From Nageia nagi (Eukaryota; Pinophyta): a DNA stretch of 64,000 bases. Under the pieces are notes generated by a model. The model ran no database searches. It was not told the origin of the DNA and worked only from the letters and a program-made list of their open reading frames with translations. The stretch lies in contig JBITNC010000001.1 in NCBI GenBank assembly GCA_050084985.1, forward strand, positions 214,582,001 to 214,646,000. The letters run 5' to 3'. Positions within the stretch are counted from its first letter, which is position 1, and each line of letters begins with the position of its first letter. Position numbers and translations under genes: made by a program. Positions 1-12,600 of the stretch are shown in pieces.

Positions 1-2057
1 TCTTATCTTCCTACTTTTCAAATGATATCGCTTTTTTGTCTATCAAGTCTTGTACAACATCTTTAAATTTTTTACATTCACATGTTTTGTATCCATCAAT
101 TCTATGATACCTACAAAATCCACCTATAGTTTTAGTGACTTTTTGAATCATGGGTGGTAATTGGATCAAACCCTTTTGAAGCAATGATTATAACAACTCA
201 TCATGATCTTCTATAATTTTAGTGTATACTCTAGGGGTTTTATTCTTAGATAGAAAAGATGTTTCTTTCACCATGAAAACTATTACTATTATTTTCATAA
301 TTGATAGTTTCTTTTATTCTCTTTTAAGTTTGTAATAACTAATTTTTACTAGGTGCTTCTCTTTTTGAATCATGGACATAATCATGTTAGAGAGGGGTTG
401 CTCTAAATATTTGAAAAATTCCAATATCATCTCATATCTAAGGGATATGATTAACATATGCTTTAGCTCTTTTTCATTTAAATTTATGAATGTGGCTATT
501 TTCTTTCATGTTTTTTATAAATTTCTCAAATGATTGGTTCTCATCTTGTCTCATTCTTGCTAAATCAATAAGGGTTGGTTTTTTTTTTATATTATGTTGA
601 TATTGATTTATGAATTCTCATTTAATTGCTCGTAGTTGGTGATACTTTGATTTTTAAGATTGTAGAACCATTCAAAAGATTCCTTCTCTAAATTAATTTG
701 AAATAATCTTGCTAACATATCTTCATCATGTTGATGACTACAAGCTGCTTCCTCAAAGATTATGATATGCATTGTAGGATCACTAATGCCATCATATTTG
801 CAAAAAACTATGTCTTCCCCTTTCCATATTTTTTCTTTTATTTTTCCATAAAAGGGATGCCTTTTGTTTAAATGTTCACCTTTTTATTTACTTAATAATA
901 TTGACCTCTTTAATTATTCAGCCATTTTTTTCAATTGTGCCATCCTTTTCTCTAATTTTTCTTTTTTATTTTGCATAGTTTCATTGTTATTATTTTTCTC
1001 TATGGGATCAAGTTTTTCAATTTCTTTCTCATTATCATATTCAAGTGTCTCAGGAGTGAATCTTCCATTTTTATCTCTCTATTATTGAATTAGTTGATTA
1101 TCCAACTCTCTTTTGATGAATTATCTTACACATATTTAAGCTTTTTGATAAGATTATGTGCCTATTATTTTCCTTACTTCCATCTTTTTAATTTCATTTT
1201 CTTTATCTAATGAGTAAGGGTAAGCATTAATAAGTCCTTGTGCTATAACATTGATTTCAAATTCTATTTCTACTTCATTATTTGACTCATCATTGAATTC
1301 AACCGTCTCATCATTTGAATGCTCATAATTAGCTTCTTCTAATGTTATTGATTTATGATTTTTAAAATTTTCATGAGTGTTAAGGATGATGTAGATTGAT
1401 GAAAGTTTAACTTAGAGATGGAAAGAAAAAGCATATAAAAATTAACATGGATTTCTATAGAAAAAATGGGCTATGAGTAATCCATTTCAATAGGATTTAG
1501 ACCATAGATGGTCATGCTCTAACTTGTTAAGGTGTATGATAAGAGGGGTGGCTTAGCCAACAATATCCTAGAAGGTGACCTAGAAATATTTTTGGTCAAA
1601 AATTCATAGATGATATGAAATAAATGAGGTATGGTAAGATATTTATTAAACCTATAGAATACCTTGGGTAGCTTTATGAATTATTATACTAACCTTAATT
1701 TATCTTTTGCTAGATTTAAATTAATACATTTTTTAGATTAATGAATGGTTAATTGACATTTATTTTCAAAAGGTTGGACTATTTCTTCTTCAAGTATCTT
1801 ATTATCTTCTAAATCCTTGTCATAAGATTCATCATACATTATATTTATGCTTATTTTACTAGAGTTATCATTATCTTCAAAATATCTATTATAAGATTCA
1901 TCATTAGGAAAATTGATTTTGATAGCTAAAGGAACACTATCTTTATTTAACCTAGAAATTTCTCTTATTGATGTTACAACTTTTCATGATGTCCTTTTTC
2001 TTTTAGTTGGTTCAAGATTTCATTATTTAATGACAAAATATTTAATGAATTGTTCAT
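1..2057 (-). pseudogene. Degenerate gag of family A LTR element (copy E1)
   Basis: Reading leftwards from the ATG at 2,057, this is the same gag seen in the E3 and E4 copies (30,683-32,810 and 45,184-47,225). The N-terminal start (MNNS), the central gag domain (about 600-800) and a CHHC-type motif near 70-115 (GFCRYHRIDGYKTC; the second His is Tyr here) can be matched. Gag would form the virus-like particle that packages element RNA. Frames are broken by several stops, mostly TAG, and small indels. The 3' end of gag and the rest of the element lie off the left edge. No protease or reverse transcriptase is visible. The family assignment is solid by comparison with the other copies; the lineage (Tat-like Ty3/gypsy) is inferred from the CHHC motif. 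Confidence 0.75.
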
Positions 2058-2094
2058 ATTTTTAGAAGTTAAAGTTCACATTGAGTTCACTAAA

Positions 2095-2887
2095 TGTTTA
2101 CAAATATTTTGAGCATGCAAACAAATAAATAAGTACAAGACCTAAAATACCTATTTCAAGCTATATATAGCAATTTATACCATATAGATAAATAGATGAA
2201 AAAGATAACCACTCTAAAATTAGGATAACAATACCAATCAAGAATCATGATTTATATACTTACCTTAAAAATAATACCTAACACTAAAGAATGATGATAT
2301 GTTTGATATGTGGATGATAGAGAAATCTTGCTCCAAAAGATAAAACCTAAAATACCATGAAAGGAGGATTGCAAGTGGTATATATGTTTTATAGGAAAAG
2401 CATTAAATATGTATTTAGCATGAATAAAGAGCATTTATTACCTTTGTTATAGTTCTCTTTACTTTCAAATCAAGTCAAAAATTTGCATATAGATGTTTCT
2501 ATTAGCAATATGATATCTAGATAAATTTTTTAGTGTCATAATAGCTCACATAAGGAAGTACACAAAACACAACCTTAAATGGCAATGTCAAAAGACACCT
2601 AAAGGATTGCCACCACCAATACTAGATATGGGATCATGTATCTCCTTGATGTGGACTTACTATTAGATCCCTATTTATAAATATAATAATATGATCTACT
2701 CCTTAGGTCGATGTGTACATACATAAATAGGGTTAATCCATAATACATGATGATATTCAAGATAATTATTGATATTATGATTATATTCAAGATAAATATT
2801 GATATCATTAAATTAAATATTCTAGGTGTATATTAGTGCAAGCAAATCTATTTATTTAAATGCATAAATAAATTTTATGTGATAACA
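2095..2887 (-). repeat. Family A 5' LTR (element E1)
   Basis: On the plus strand it begins TGTTTACAAATATTTTGA and ends TTTTATGTGATAACA, so the element strand reads TGTTATCACA...TTTGTAAACA with proper TG...CA ends. It matches six other LTR copies or fragments in the window along its length. It lies 37 bp upstream of the E1 gag start, so it is the 5' LTR of a minus-strand element whose 3' part is outside the window. A TATA-like stretch (TATAAATA on the element strand) lies near 2,670-2,680. The expected target duplication partner is off the window. Confidence 0.85.
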
Positions 2888-3359
2888 TTAACCATAACAA
2901 TATTTTCTTAAAAAATAGTTATTAATTATTAAGTATTTTCATCAAACATCAACCATTATTTCATGAAATAATTAAAAATGATTTATGAAAAACACATAAT
3001 TAAAACATTCATCATATTAAGAAATATCCAAACCACAAAATACATACATCTAAGATATATATCATCTATCACAACAAAATATCAAGGAAGATAACATAAT
3101 ATCCAATCATTATCATATAATACATAATCATAGTAGCATGCATTAGATAGCATCATAACATATATATATATTCAAGAAAATAATTATACAATATACATTG
3201 ATTAATCAAAAAATAATAATAGCATCCATCTGATGAAGCTATATCATGACCACCATGATCCAAAAAATAAATATAAAAATACCACCATCACAAATATAAG
3301 TCCATAACATTATATAAAGTGTCTAACATACAATAAAAATAACAAAAATAACAAATCAA
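2888..3359. other. AT-rich stretch, nothing recognised
   Basis: Very AT-rich sequence with no open frame, no clear tandem repeat and no match to the other families in the window. It separates the E1 LTR from the PMD pseudogene and may be the 3' untranslated or intronic part of that gene or of the element carrying it. Confidence 0.4.
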
Positions 3360-5340
3360 TCTTCTAGGGTATCCTCATAGGCACTACCCTCTCTCTCACC
3401 CTAAAAACTAGTCTTGCCAATTATTTGACTTAGATGGACCACTCCCACTGATCTACCTAGGCTCATCTATCATCTTGTTGTACACATCTTGGATGACCTA
3501 ACTAGGTGATGTATGAATATGATGGAGTCACACTCCTTAAAGATGCTACTAGCCTAGCTTGCCTACCTTATACACTAGAAGCACCCTACATACCACTATA
3601 TGTGACTACAAGTAAAGTACATAAATCAATAGGGTCATAGCCTCAAGTATGAAGGGGATAATATAAGCTAAGAGCATAAGCTAGCATACCAACCAACCAT
3701 GTAGTAAGTAATCCCTAGTAGTAGTCTCTCTAATGAAAAATGTCTTGAATAAATGATAAGGATTCCCTCTACACACCTACTAAATTACCTACTCCTTAGA
3801 ATGCTATTGTTATAAGGCATGCATCATATACCTTGTCTCATCTCTCTCATATCTATATCTATCTCTCTTAGCTCTATACCTAAGGTGAGAAATATCTAAA
3901 TATTGAGACTAATCTAAATTTGATTGATACTATACCAACAAAAATGTTAACTTTGATATCTCAATCAATAAAGAATCAATATTATGAACTTGATGCATAA
4001 GGACCTCCTCCTTTACATCTTCAATCTCCTCACCCTAAGTCCCCTCAACTTACTCAACTAAATTAATAATATCCATCATAAGCTCCATTTCAACCTCTTC
4101 CATACCAATTCCTACCCTAGGATCCTTGACTTAATGTCTCACTCACCTACCCTAATCCTCCATATCTCCCTCCTCTTGCTATGCCTACCACTAAGTAGAA
4201 AATACCTCCATGACTTCCATGTCAACCTTGATAAAATCCTACTTGATGGCCTCCTCTTGAGTAGGATTAGACTCTACATACAATAATGTATGAAGTCTAT
4301 TGATAGGAATGGTTTCCTAACATTGATACCTCACTAGCTCTTGAGGGATATCCTAAACTAAGATGAACTAACACATAATATGATCAAATAGAAAATACTC
4401 TAGAAATTATATCCTTTGATCACTTATATGTCTAGCCTAATGAATACCTATAATCTTAGCCTTGAGTTCATCCCATGCTAGGTACAAATGGTATGGCCTA
4501 AACTTGACATGGTCTAGCACCAATTGTGTAAGCATGGTTTGATAAAATCTAATGTCCCTATAGATACCATCCATCAAATGAAGATATAAATCCTCCCTCC
4601 ATCTCATGATACTATTTGGATACTCTACATGATTGGAAAATCTAGGAATAGGTAATCCAAAAGGTTAAGCAATTATGATATCCTCATATGCCTAAGCCTA
4701 TAATGTGATATTCATAGAAAGAGAAGCTTTATATCCCTATGAATAAAAGAATAACTCTTGATAAGTCTATGCTAATAAGGTTAGTGACAAAGTATAAACA
4801 ATACCATATTATAATATATCAACCATAATTGATAATAAGGACCATGGAAACCTCCCACTATTAGTATCAATGAGGGCATATCACTAAATCATGCCATCAT
4901 GTATGAGAATATAATACTCCCCTATTGGTCCTCCATCCAATACTAGTAGTAGCGATAGCCCCTTAGTTGATATCAAATGCAATGAGACCCTATCATCTTC
5001 ATACAAATATGAAATGATTGATAATGCATCATCTTGATCAACTATATGCTAAATCTATTGACCATGAATGGGAAGATGATACAAATGATGGATATCCTCT
5101 ACCATCATGGTCATCTCCCCTATCAAGATATGAAAATTGGAGGTAGCAAAATCCACCTCGCAAGTAAGGTAGCCAAGAGAGGAAATTCCCAATGAATGTG
5201 ACCCATGAGAGTTCCAACTCTAAATCCCATGAAATGAAAGAAGGTATGGTTGATCATCATGAGAAACTAACAACCCTCCTACAAGATAGAGGGATACCCC
5301 CTCTAAACTTGAATACATCTCAAACCTAAAATAAGTATAA
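3360..5340 (-). pseudogene. Plant mobile domain (PMD/MAIN-like) pseudogene
   Basis: Hand translation of the minus strand gives a PMD signature near 5,050-5,155: SNFHILIGEMTMMVEDI followed by HHLYHLPIHG, the usual 'tFhL..GEmTiTLeDv..l.gLPi.G' block. Further downstream (about 4,400-4,600) a stretch with RWREDLYLHLMDGI, then FRPYHLYLAWDELK and ARHISDQRI fits the C-terminal half of the domain. PMD proteins (MAIN, MAIL1 and transposon-borne relatives) are nuclear proteins linked to silencing and genome stability. At least one frameshift lies just before the signature, and many in-frame TAG codons make it non-functional. Unlike the PMD copies in E2-E4, it is not bounded by recognisable family A LTRs on both sides, so its carrier is unknown. 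Confidence 0.6.
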
Positions 5341-7180
5341 CTAGATTAAGTACTAAAAGTAAAATAGGTAATTCAAAGTTATACATCAATGATCAAGTGA
5401 CTTGGTTATATAATCATAGATGTTCAATCCCAAACATTAGAGATCTTGTTAATACTTATCCATGGTTGGTGACTATAGCTAAGGGTTTTAAAAGATTTTA
5501 AAAACACTAAAAATAAGCTAAACTCAAAAATATAAATGGTAAAAATATGCTAAGCATGAAATAAAATACACCTCGAATTTCTTTTTTTCAAATTAAATGC
5601 TAAAAAACTCTATTATGATAAAAAAAATAAAAAAATGGATTTTTTAAAATCCTACCTCCTTCCTGATTGGCCTCATCCAGTCAGCTAATCTCCTCCTTGG
5701 TGACATGTTGGCCAATGAATATGATGGAACAAAAATATATTGGTTAGCCAAAAGTGTGGGGAATAGGAAAAATATAAAGCTTTGACTATTTTTTAAAGAT
5801 AAATGAGAAAATGGTACATGATATTTTATTTTTATTTCCACCATACTTTTGGTTGTTGATGAATTAATGTTAGATGTCGATGATTCGTATGGGTCACTAG
5901 TGACTAACCTTAAATGCTAGTGATCCTCTAAAAATGAAAAAAATGAAATTAAGTATAACATAATGAAAACTCATTTTTACACTCTTCTAGAGTTCCTTAG
6001 GATAAAGACTTGGATATTTGTACTTAGGTAAAACCCACCCAATCAAGGTAAAAAAAACTACAAAATTGTAAGCCCTCCTTCTAGGATCATATCAGCAAAT
6101 CATTAGAAAAGGCAACACAAAAAGTACATACATATGAATATAAACAAAAAATTAAAATAAAATCCTAAAAAATTAAAATACTCAAAAAATCAAAAACATC
6201 CTTAGTATTTCCTCTAGCATCCTTCCTTAGGAAGGTATAAAAAAATATTATTTGATTAAGTTAATATTTTGCTCTCCTTCTAATGTTATAAAAATTAATC
6301 AAAAACCTTCCTTCATAGTATTTTAGGAATACATTTTAAGAAAATACCTTAAAATATATATGAAAATAAATGTATACATATAAGCACTAAAACCCCTTTT
6401 CTTTGAATTAACAAACACTAAAATGTTAACTACCATGAAAGGAATTTAGGCCACATACTTGATAATGGCAAAGAGTCCATGGAATAAAAGGTTACATGAA
6501 ATAGCATATGTAGGTAAACATGAGTACTGAGTAAGCTATAGAACCAACTTATTTAAAAAAAAATGTGTAAAACTAAAAAAGATTAAACTCTTGACTTGTT
6601 GAAATGATTACAAGGGAAATGTCTAAAAAAGATTAAATCTCACAAATATTTCAATTTTTGAAAATCAAAAATAGTTTAAAAGCATGGAATGACCTTTTGC
6701 ATAATATCATCATGTAACCTCATTATTAGGATAATATATAATAAAATAAAATTGGTTGTATGCATAAAATAAGCTTAGCATCACATAATCTCTTTGACAT
6801 GTAGAGATAAATTAAGAGGATCATCATACAACTACCATAAATAACCACCAAGTATGGAGATTGACAAAAGTAATATTTTGACATAGATCAAATATATTTT
6901 CAAAATGTATCAAGTAGAAAAGGACAAAAAATAGTTTAAGCAATATTTGATTAGCCAAGTTTGATTTATTCAAGAGATTAAGTCATTTTAGACATTGAGC
7001 TAAGAGTCAAACATCCAAGTTAGGGAACTTGAACATGCCCACCTTTTCAAATAAAGGAAAGTTTTAAATTATCACCTACTTTCTTTAGTAGATAATTTAA
7101 AAAGGGGTAAAATTTAAACATCCAAAAATGACCCTCATTCAAAACTCAAATGAGAAAGGGACCAAAATTAACATTTATTA
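5341..7180. other. Unassigned AT-rich sequence
   Basis: No gene or known repeat recognised. A short minus-strand open frame at 5,644-5,844 (66 codons) has no family resemblance. Around 5,650-5,720 CAG/CTG trinucleotides are locally more frequent than in the neighbours, which may mark a less decayed insertion or simply chance. Confidence 0.3.
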
Positions 7181-7860
7181 TAAAATTTATACTAAATGAT
7201 CAATCACTAATGATTCACCCCAATCATCAGTGACTCAAACTAATCACTGGAGTCCTCTACCCAATTATCAGTGACTCAATACTTAGTAAAATAATAGATA
7301 CATACTTGAATTGATTTATTCCAAAAATTTATTTGGTTATGAGTGAGTTATTGTTGGTTTGGAAGATATGTGAATAAAATCATGGCTATTCTAGACTTGG
7401 ATGAGTTTTTGAATTAGTTTGTTAGCCCCTAAATTTAAAAATTAAATGAACTCAAAAGGCTATAACTTAAACATTTATTAATAAAGAAGGGGACCCAAAA
7501 TGAAGTAAAATTACTCTATAGGATTTTATTCAAAACTTTTGAGAGTTAAGTACTTGTTTTGTACACTTGTTCACATATTTTAATTCAATGTATGATGTTT
7601 TTTTATGTGAATAGGTATGTTTTATATGTTATTTTGGAATTTGTGTAGGGTCCATAGGTACTAAGGTAGGAAATACTAAAAGAATAATATCACAAGAACT
7701 AGAAAACATCAAGAAATAGAGCTAAAAATGAAGCAAAAGAGAAAATTCATCAAAATCTAACTCTAGTATTAGAAATGCTAGTGATTGAGCTCAAATACTA
7801 ATGATTGAAGTCAGATACCAATAACTACTTCTTGATGATTGATGATTCTATTAAAGTCCA
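7181..7860. repeat. Dispersed AGTGATTGA / TCAGTGACTC words
   Basis: Between 7,195 and 7,285 words such as AATCATCAGTGACTC and ACTAATCACTGG recur about every 15-30 bp. Between 7,765 and 7,850 the opposite-strand versions (GCTAGTGATTGAGCTC, ACTAATGATTGA) recur. A related word sits at 5,880-5,920. These are imperfect, short and not a regular tandem array. They look like the remains of a short-period repeat, in two opposite orientations about 500 bp apart. Confidence 0.35.
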
Positions 7861-9359
7861 AGGAGGATCTAAAACAACAATTTTATAAAATCCCTTTAAG
7901 CAAGGCTATGAATCTAAAGATTCATTTTGTAATATTTGAGGTCACTCAAGAGAGTAATAGAATACATATTAGTATTTAATTTGTATTTTTCTTATTTTCT
8001 AATAGGTTATATTTTTCGGTTGATAATATCTCCTTAAATTGGATTGGTGTTCTTATAGTGGAGTGAGAGTTTGTATGTAGTATAATCCATTAGAACTTAT
8101 GATGGAGAGTTTAAGTGGATGTAGATGTATCAATATCAAAGTATGTGGTTATTATAGGAGTTTTAAAGATGATTTTAAGGGTACTCAATTTAGAGTTGGG
8201 TGTCCTTGGCTACATGATATAAGACATGTATGCCTTGGAAAAATTAATGAACATTCATGACTACATGGGATAGGGCATGTTGATAATAAAGATAAAATTT
8301 ATCCTCACACTTAATAAAATGAACCAACCTACAACACTAATAAAATTAAATATGATTTGACCTTAGTGTTGAGGCTTTGGGGAAGATGAGTAGAAGTGTT
8401 GGGTGTAGCATAAACTACTCTAACTCAAGTATTTCAACTAATGGATGGATCTATAGGAGTGAAATCCATGTATAGATACTTGGTATGTTGGTTATGGATA
8501 TATTGGGACATCTTGGATAATTTTCTAAGGGATGGTTAAGTGTTCCTTTGGGTGCTACTAGTAGAGTTTATAAGAGGTTAAGGTGATATAGTTACTAGTC
8601 AATTATGATAGATTTAATCCTATGGGAACCTATGGCTAGTCTATTATATATGGTTCTATATTATTGAGTGAGTTATATGGTGAATGTGGATATGCTAAAT
8701 GGATAATTATGACATAAATCATCAATGAGGATGTGGTTAGAAAGGCATTCATTTTAGGAAATATCACCCTGAGTTGGTGTTAAAGATATGAACCATATTC
8801 TAAATGGGATGAATGTCACCCTTAAGGTTTTCCTACTAGAAGGATATCAAACATTCAAATTTGATACCTTTGGTTATGTTACCATTGTATTCAACACAAA
8901 TCCATTGATGGGGTAGTGATGGACATAACCTTCAAGGTTGAAAAGTTGATAAGGAGTGATGTACTTTGGACCCCTTATAGAGTGTGTTATTAATGAGATC
9001 ATCAACTATTCTAATTAGGGATAATATGAGAGGGTTCCCTCTCTTAGGGGTGTGGGTGGGCTAAATTCCAACCATTAACACATAAGGAGGACTTTCAAAA
9101 TTGAACTACCATGAATTAGGAACCATCAAGGATAAGAGGGAGAGAGAGAGTCCACTTTTATGGTTGGATTAGGTGGGCTAGTAGGGTGAATAAAGCTTGA
9201 GGGGACCTTAGGGGTAAAAACCATTAGAATTTTGTTAGTTTGGTGGTGATCTAGGGGTCCTTTAGATCCTTATGGTGGTGCATAGATAGCAATTTGATGC
9301 ATTAATGCACCAAGATCCTTAGTGCTCTAAGGGATCATGTTATCTCATGAGGAAATAAG
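7861..9359. other. Unassigned sequence, probably old repeat
   Basis: No open frame of useful length and no protein similarity found in hand translation. The segment at 9,290-9,430 resembles 28,855-29,000 (shared words such as GCTCTAAGGGATCA and AAGGCCTTA), so at least its right end belongs to the mosaic repeat family that includes the CCATGGG arrays. Confidence 0.35.
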
Positions 9360-9910
9360 GCCTTAGGTAGACTATGGATAAGAAAGTAATGGATAAAAAA
9401 GTTAGTTAGACTCTTAGGCTATATCAAGCCTAGGCTATTGGTCTATGGGTTGATAATAGTGTTAGGCAATACCTTCAATAGTCTATGGGATAATCCATAA
9501 TCTAGTATGTGGGCCAATCCATGGGCATAATATATATATATATAAAGTAGGTAATGGACCCCCTTAACCATTTATAAATATAATGTCTCATATAAAATTG
9601 CTATAGTTAGCAATATAATCCAAGATTGACTATAGACTAGTCTATGGTCTAGTCCATAGGTCAATTTATGCATCAACCCATGGGTCAATTTGTGTGCTAG
9701 TTCATGGGTTGACCTAAGGACCAATCTATGGATTGATTTACTAGTTGGACTATGAGCTAGTCCTAGTCAATCTATGGACTAGACCATGGACTAATTTATC
9801 AGTAAATTAGGGTCCATTCATAGGCTAGTCTATAGGCTTATCCATGGGCTAGTACATGGGATGGTCCATAACTTAGCATGTGATTTTACCTAGGCTTTAC
9901 CACAAGGTCT
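9360..9910. repeat. CCATGGG-type degenerate array 1
   Basis: A run of short related words (CCATGGGCTAGTCCATAGG and variants such as CTATGGACTAGACC) spaced irregularly by roughly 12-20 bp. The same wording is much denser at 14,440-16,025 and 28,260-28,665. Many words contain the palindrome CCATGG or its decayed forms. There is no sustained reading frame. Confidence 0.6.
9529..9543. repeat. Short AT microsatellite
   Basis: Simple alternating AT run inside array 1; no function inferred. Confidence 0.6.
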
Positions 9911-10109
9911 AGGTTTAAGCTATTTCATAGGCTAACATTTACCAATCCACCGAATGACACTAGTTAACCTTGAGCACCATCAAGGATGTGAATTAAATAA
10001 TGTTTAAATTATTGCTATGTGATAATAAAAGGAAATATGTATTCCTTATATCAATGTGATGTTGGCTTTGAGATTGTGTATGATGCAAGTAATAGGTTAA
10101 TCTAGCCAA

Positions 10110-10165
10110 GGAACTAGGATAGAGATCCTAGGGAACTAGGATAGAGATCCTAGGGGACTAGGATG
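10110..10165. repeat. 22-bp tandem repeat, about 2.5 copies
   Basis: The unit GGAACTAGGATAGAGATCCTA is repeated with a 22-bp period. Each full copy contains the perfect hairpin TAGGATAGAGATCCTA (6-bp stem, 4-nt loop). Confidence 0.8.
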
Positions 10166-10586
10166 AGTGGTTAAGAAAATGGATTGGTAAGAGTGAAGAA
10201 ATGATTAACATTAAATTACTAACAAAATCATAAGGACCCTTAGTAAATCATATAGATTCATATTAAAATAATGTTTTCAAAAATGTCTCTCTCTATGTAG
10301 ATGTTAATGTGCACTAATAAATTTATGTTGGAGGATGAAGGGATCATTGCAAGTAATAAGTGTGTGTGAAAAAGATTAATGTGCATTTTCAAAAGTTTGT
10401 CTTTTACTTAAAAGGAATATTCCATTGATTGGAATTTAAATTTTAAATATTACTTAAAATGAATAATTAACAAAAATTAAACTTAGGGATAAGAAAGAAT
10501 ACTTATCTTTTATTCATAGTTAGACTACTTTAGCACCTCCAAAATAATTGAGTTCATAACCCCACCCAATTTATTATTTGAAGGGA

Positions 10587-10976
10587 GGTGCTAATGATTT
10601 GAAATAAAGTCTTGTATATGTCTCAAAACTTTTACAAAAATATCAACATCTCCACCTTTACATGTAAATGTGATGAGGTGGAATAATAGTTCTTTTATTA
10701 GAAATATTAGTCCCACTTGGCCTATAAATATTGAATATTTTTAGAGGAATGGGTATTCTCTCCCATTTTCATCCCAAGAATTTTGGTTAGAATCCTATGA
10801 CGCAATGGATTTTTTCCTCTTAAAGCCTATGTACTATCTTTCTTTCTTTTTGAATGTTTAGTGGGAATGTTTAGTTACCTTGTGAATGTATTACATTTCC
10901 CATAGCTTGAAAGAAAGGTTCATTTAATTACTTTTTCTACTATAGTACATTATAAAAGTATTCTCTAGAATTATTT
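10587..10976 (+). repeat. Possible solo LTR or LTR fragment
   Basis: A purine-rich tract (GAAGGGAGG) is followed by TG at 10,587. A TATA-like box (CTATAAATATTG) lies near 10,722 with a pyrimidine-rich leader after it, and a possible CA end lies near 10,970. This layout resembles a plant LTR with its polypurine tract. No second copy in the window supports it, so boundaries and identity are uncertain. Confidence 0.25.
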
Positions 10977-11279
10977 TATTTTTTTATATCTAAAGCTTTA
11001 TTAAATTATTTAGATACATTGTAAAGCCTATTTGCATTTATTGTAGTTTATTAAAAAAAGAGGGTCCATTGAAATATTTTAATACCATTAAAGTACTTGG
11101 ATAAGACCTTTTTGGTTGGTATATGACATGTGAAGTTTTGTACTCTTGTCTATTTACAAATAATAAAAAAAAGAGATAAGAACATTATTATAATCTTATT
11201 TGATTGGATAGTATAAAAGGATACATCTAGTACTTATTGATTTATTAAATTAAAAATATTGAGGAGTGAATAGTTAAGT

Positions 11280-12262
11280 CATAATTATAAAAATTAACTT
11301 TACTCCCATCTATTGTATCTACTCAAAAGCTTTCAATGCCTTTTTAGAGAATTCATTTTTGTACAATTATTGCAAATCATAAAAATTTGACCTACATTAT
11401 GTAATGTTTGGTTCCTAGGCATTATTCTACATTTTTCCTTATTAATTCCCTCATGAACACACACTACTTGATGAAAAACCATTATCAACTCCTCTTTCAT
11501 GGATCTCAATACCTTCTTCTAAATCATCCATGATGATACATTCCTAAATTATATTGATAAACATTTCTAAGTTTGAATTTACACCAAACTACTTGAATTC
11601 AATGACCCTCACCTTCTCAAAAAAACTTCATTATGTGCATATTCAATAATCTATATTATGAGAGGGTATTAATGAAGAATCATATTCTATGTTCATTAAA
11701 AGCCTTGAAACACTATCATTTATGTTGAGAAATAATTTTTGAATTCTATGTATTTTCCTCATCCTATGCCATTAGAACACTCACACCCATAATAAAATAC
11801 TAATAAATCACACTCTTCTATCAAAAGTTTTAGAATTTGGTTTAAACTCCTTGGCATTACACCTTATTAGAAGACCCTTTTTGTATGCTTCTTGTTATCA
11901 AGATTTTTTCCTAAAACACCTACCTTATGGTACATGCCAAAATAATGCTAACCAAGGTTACAAAAATTGTAGGTATCTTATCTAACACTATGTATTTTCT
12001 GTATTCATCCATGTTTTGTATACATGTCTATTATCACACCCATATCTTCTTCTAGAGATCCCATGGTGGTGCATACCAAAAGAATACTAGCAATGGTTTT
12101 AGATTTTAGTTTTACTCTTAGAAAGTCTCCTAAAAATTCATCATATCAATCTAGGGCATATCTAAATATTTCTACATTTGATGGAATTATTTTTCCATGA
12201 GTATTTGGCATTCTTCACACATCTACATTTCACTTACATGTCTCTAATAGTATTTACACCCA

Positions 12263-12317
<55 letters not shown>

Positions 12318-12600
12318 AAACAAAATCATAGGCATTTTATGATGATTGTAGCCCTTGAAATGCTATCTATATCACATTAATTTCATCGCTTTTATTTTCT
12401 TTTCCATACATAACTAATAGGTTAATCATAGTCACAACATTTGATGAGAAAATATTTAACTATCTTTTGATGGATCTCCACACTTTTTCTTGCATTACTA
12501 TAGAATCATATGCTAAAACGATACTAGTTAAGGTTTTAGAGTTTTATTTTTGGTGCAAATTTTCCTCACATAGTACTCTTTAATGATCAATTTAGATAAA
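11280..12600 (-). pseudogene. Pentatricopeptide repeat (PPR) protein pseudogene
   Basis: Minus-strand hand translation, across several frames, gives repeated PPR-like blocks. Near 12,470-12,560: TLTSIVLAYDSIVMQEKV, then NVVTMINLLVMYGK. Near 12,050-12,110: TIASILLVCTTMGSLEE, then IIDMYTKHG. Near 11,940: TLVSIILACTIR. Near 11,540: CIIMDDLEEGIEIHERGV. Near 11,310: NEFSKKALKAFE, then MGVK. These match the 'T..SIL.AC...g.LE.G..IH' and 'V..aLv.MY.K.G' spacing of the PLS-type PPR proteins that bind organelle RNA in plants. Stops (mostly TAG/TAA) and frameshifts occur every few tens of codons, so it is a dead copy. The AT microsatellite at 12,264-12,315 interrupts it. No transit peptide or C-terminal DYW/E domain was recognised. 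Confidence 0.6.
12264..12315. repeat. (AT)n microsatellite
   Basis: ATACATACATAC passing into a pure AT run of over 30 bp, inserted in the PPR pseudogene. Length is likely polymorphic. Confidence 0.9.
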
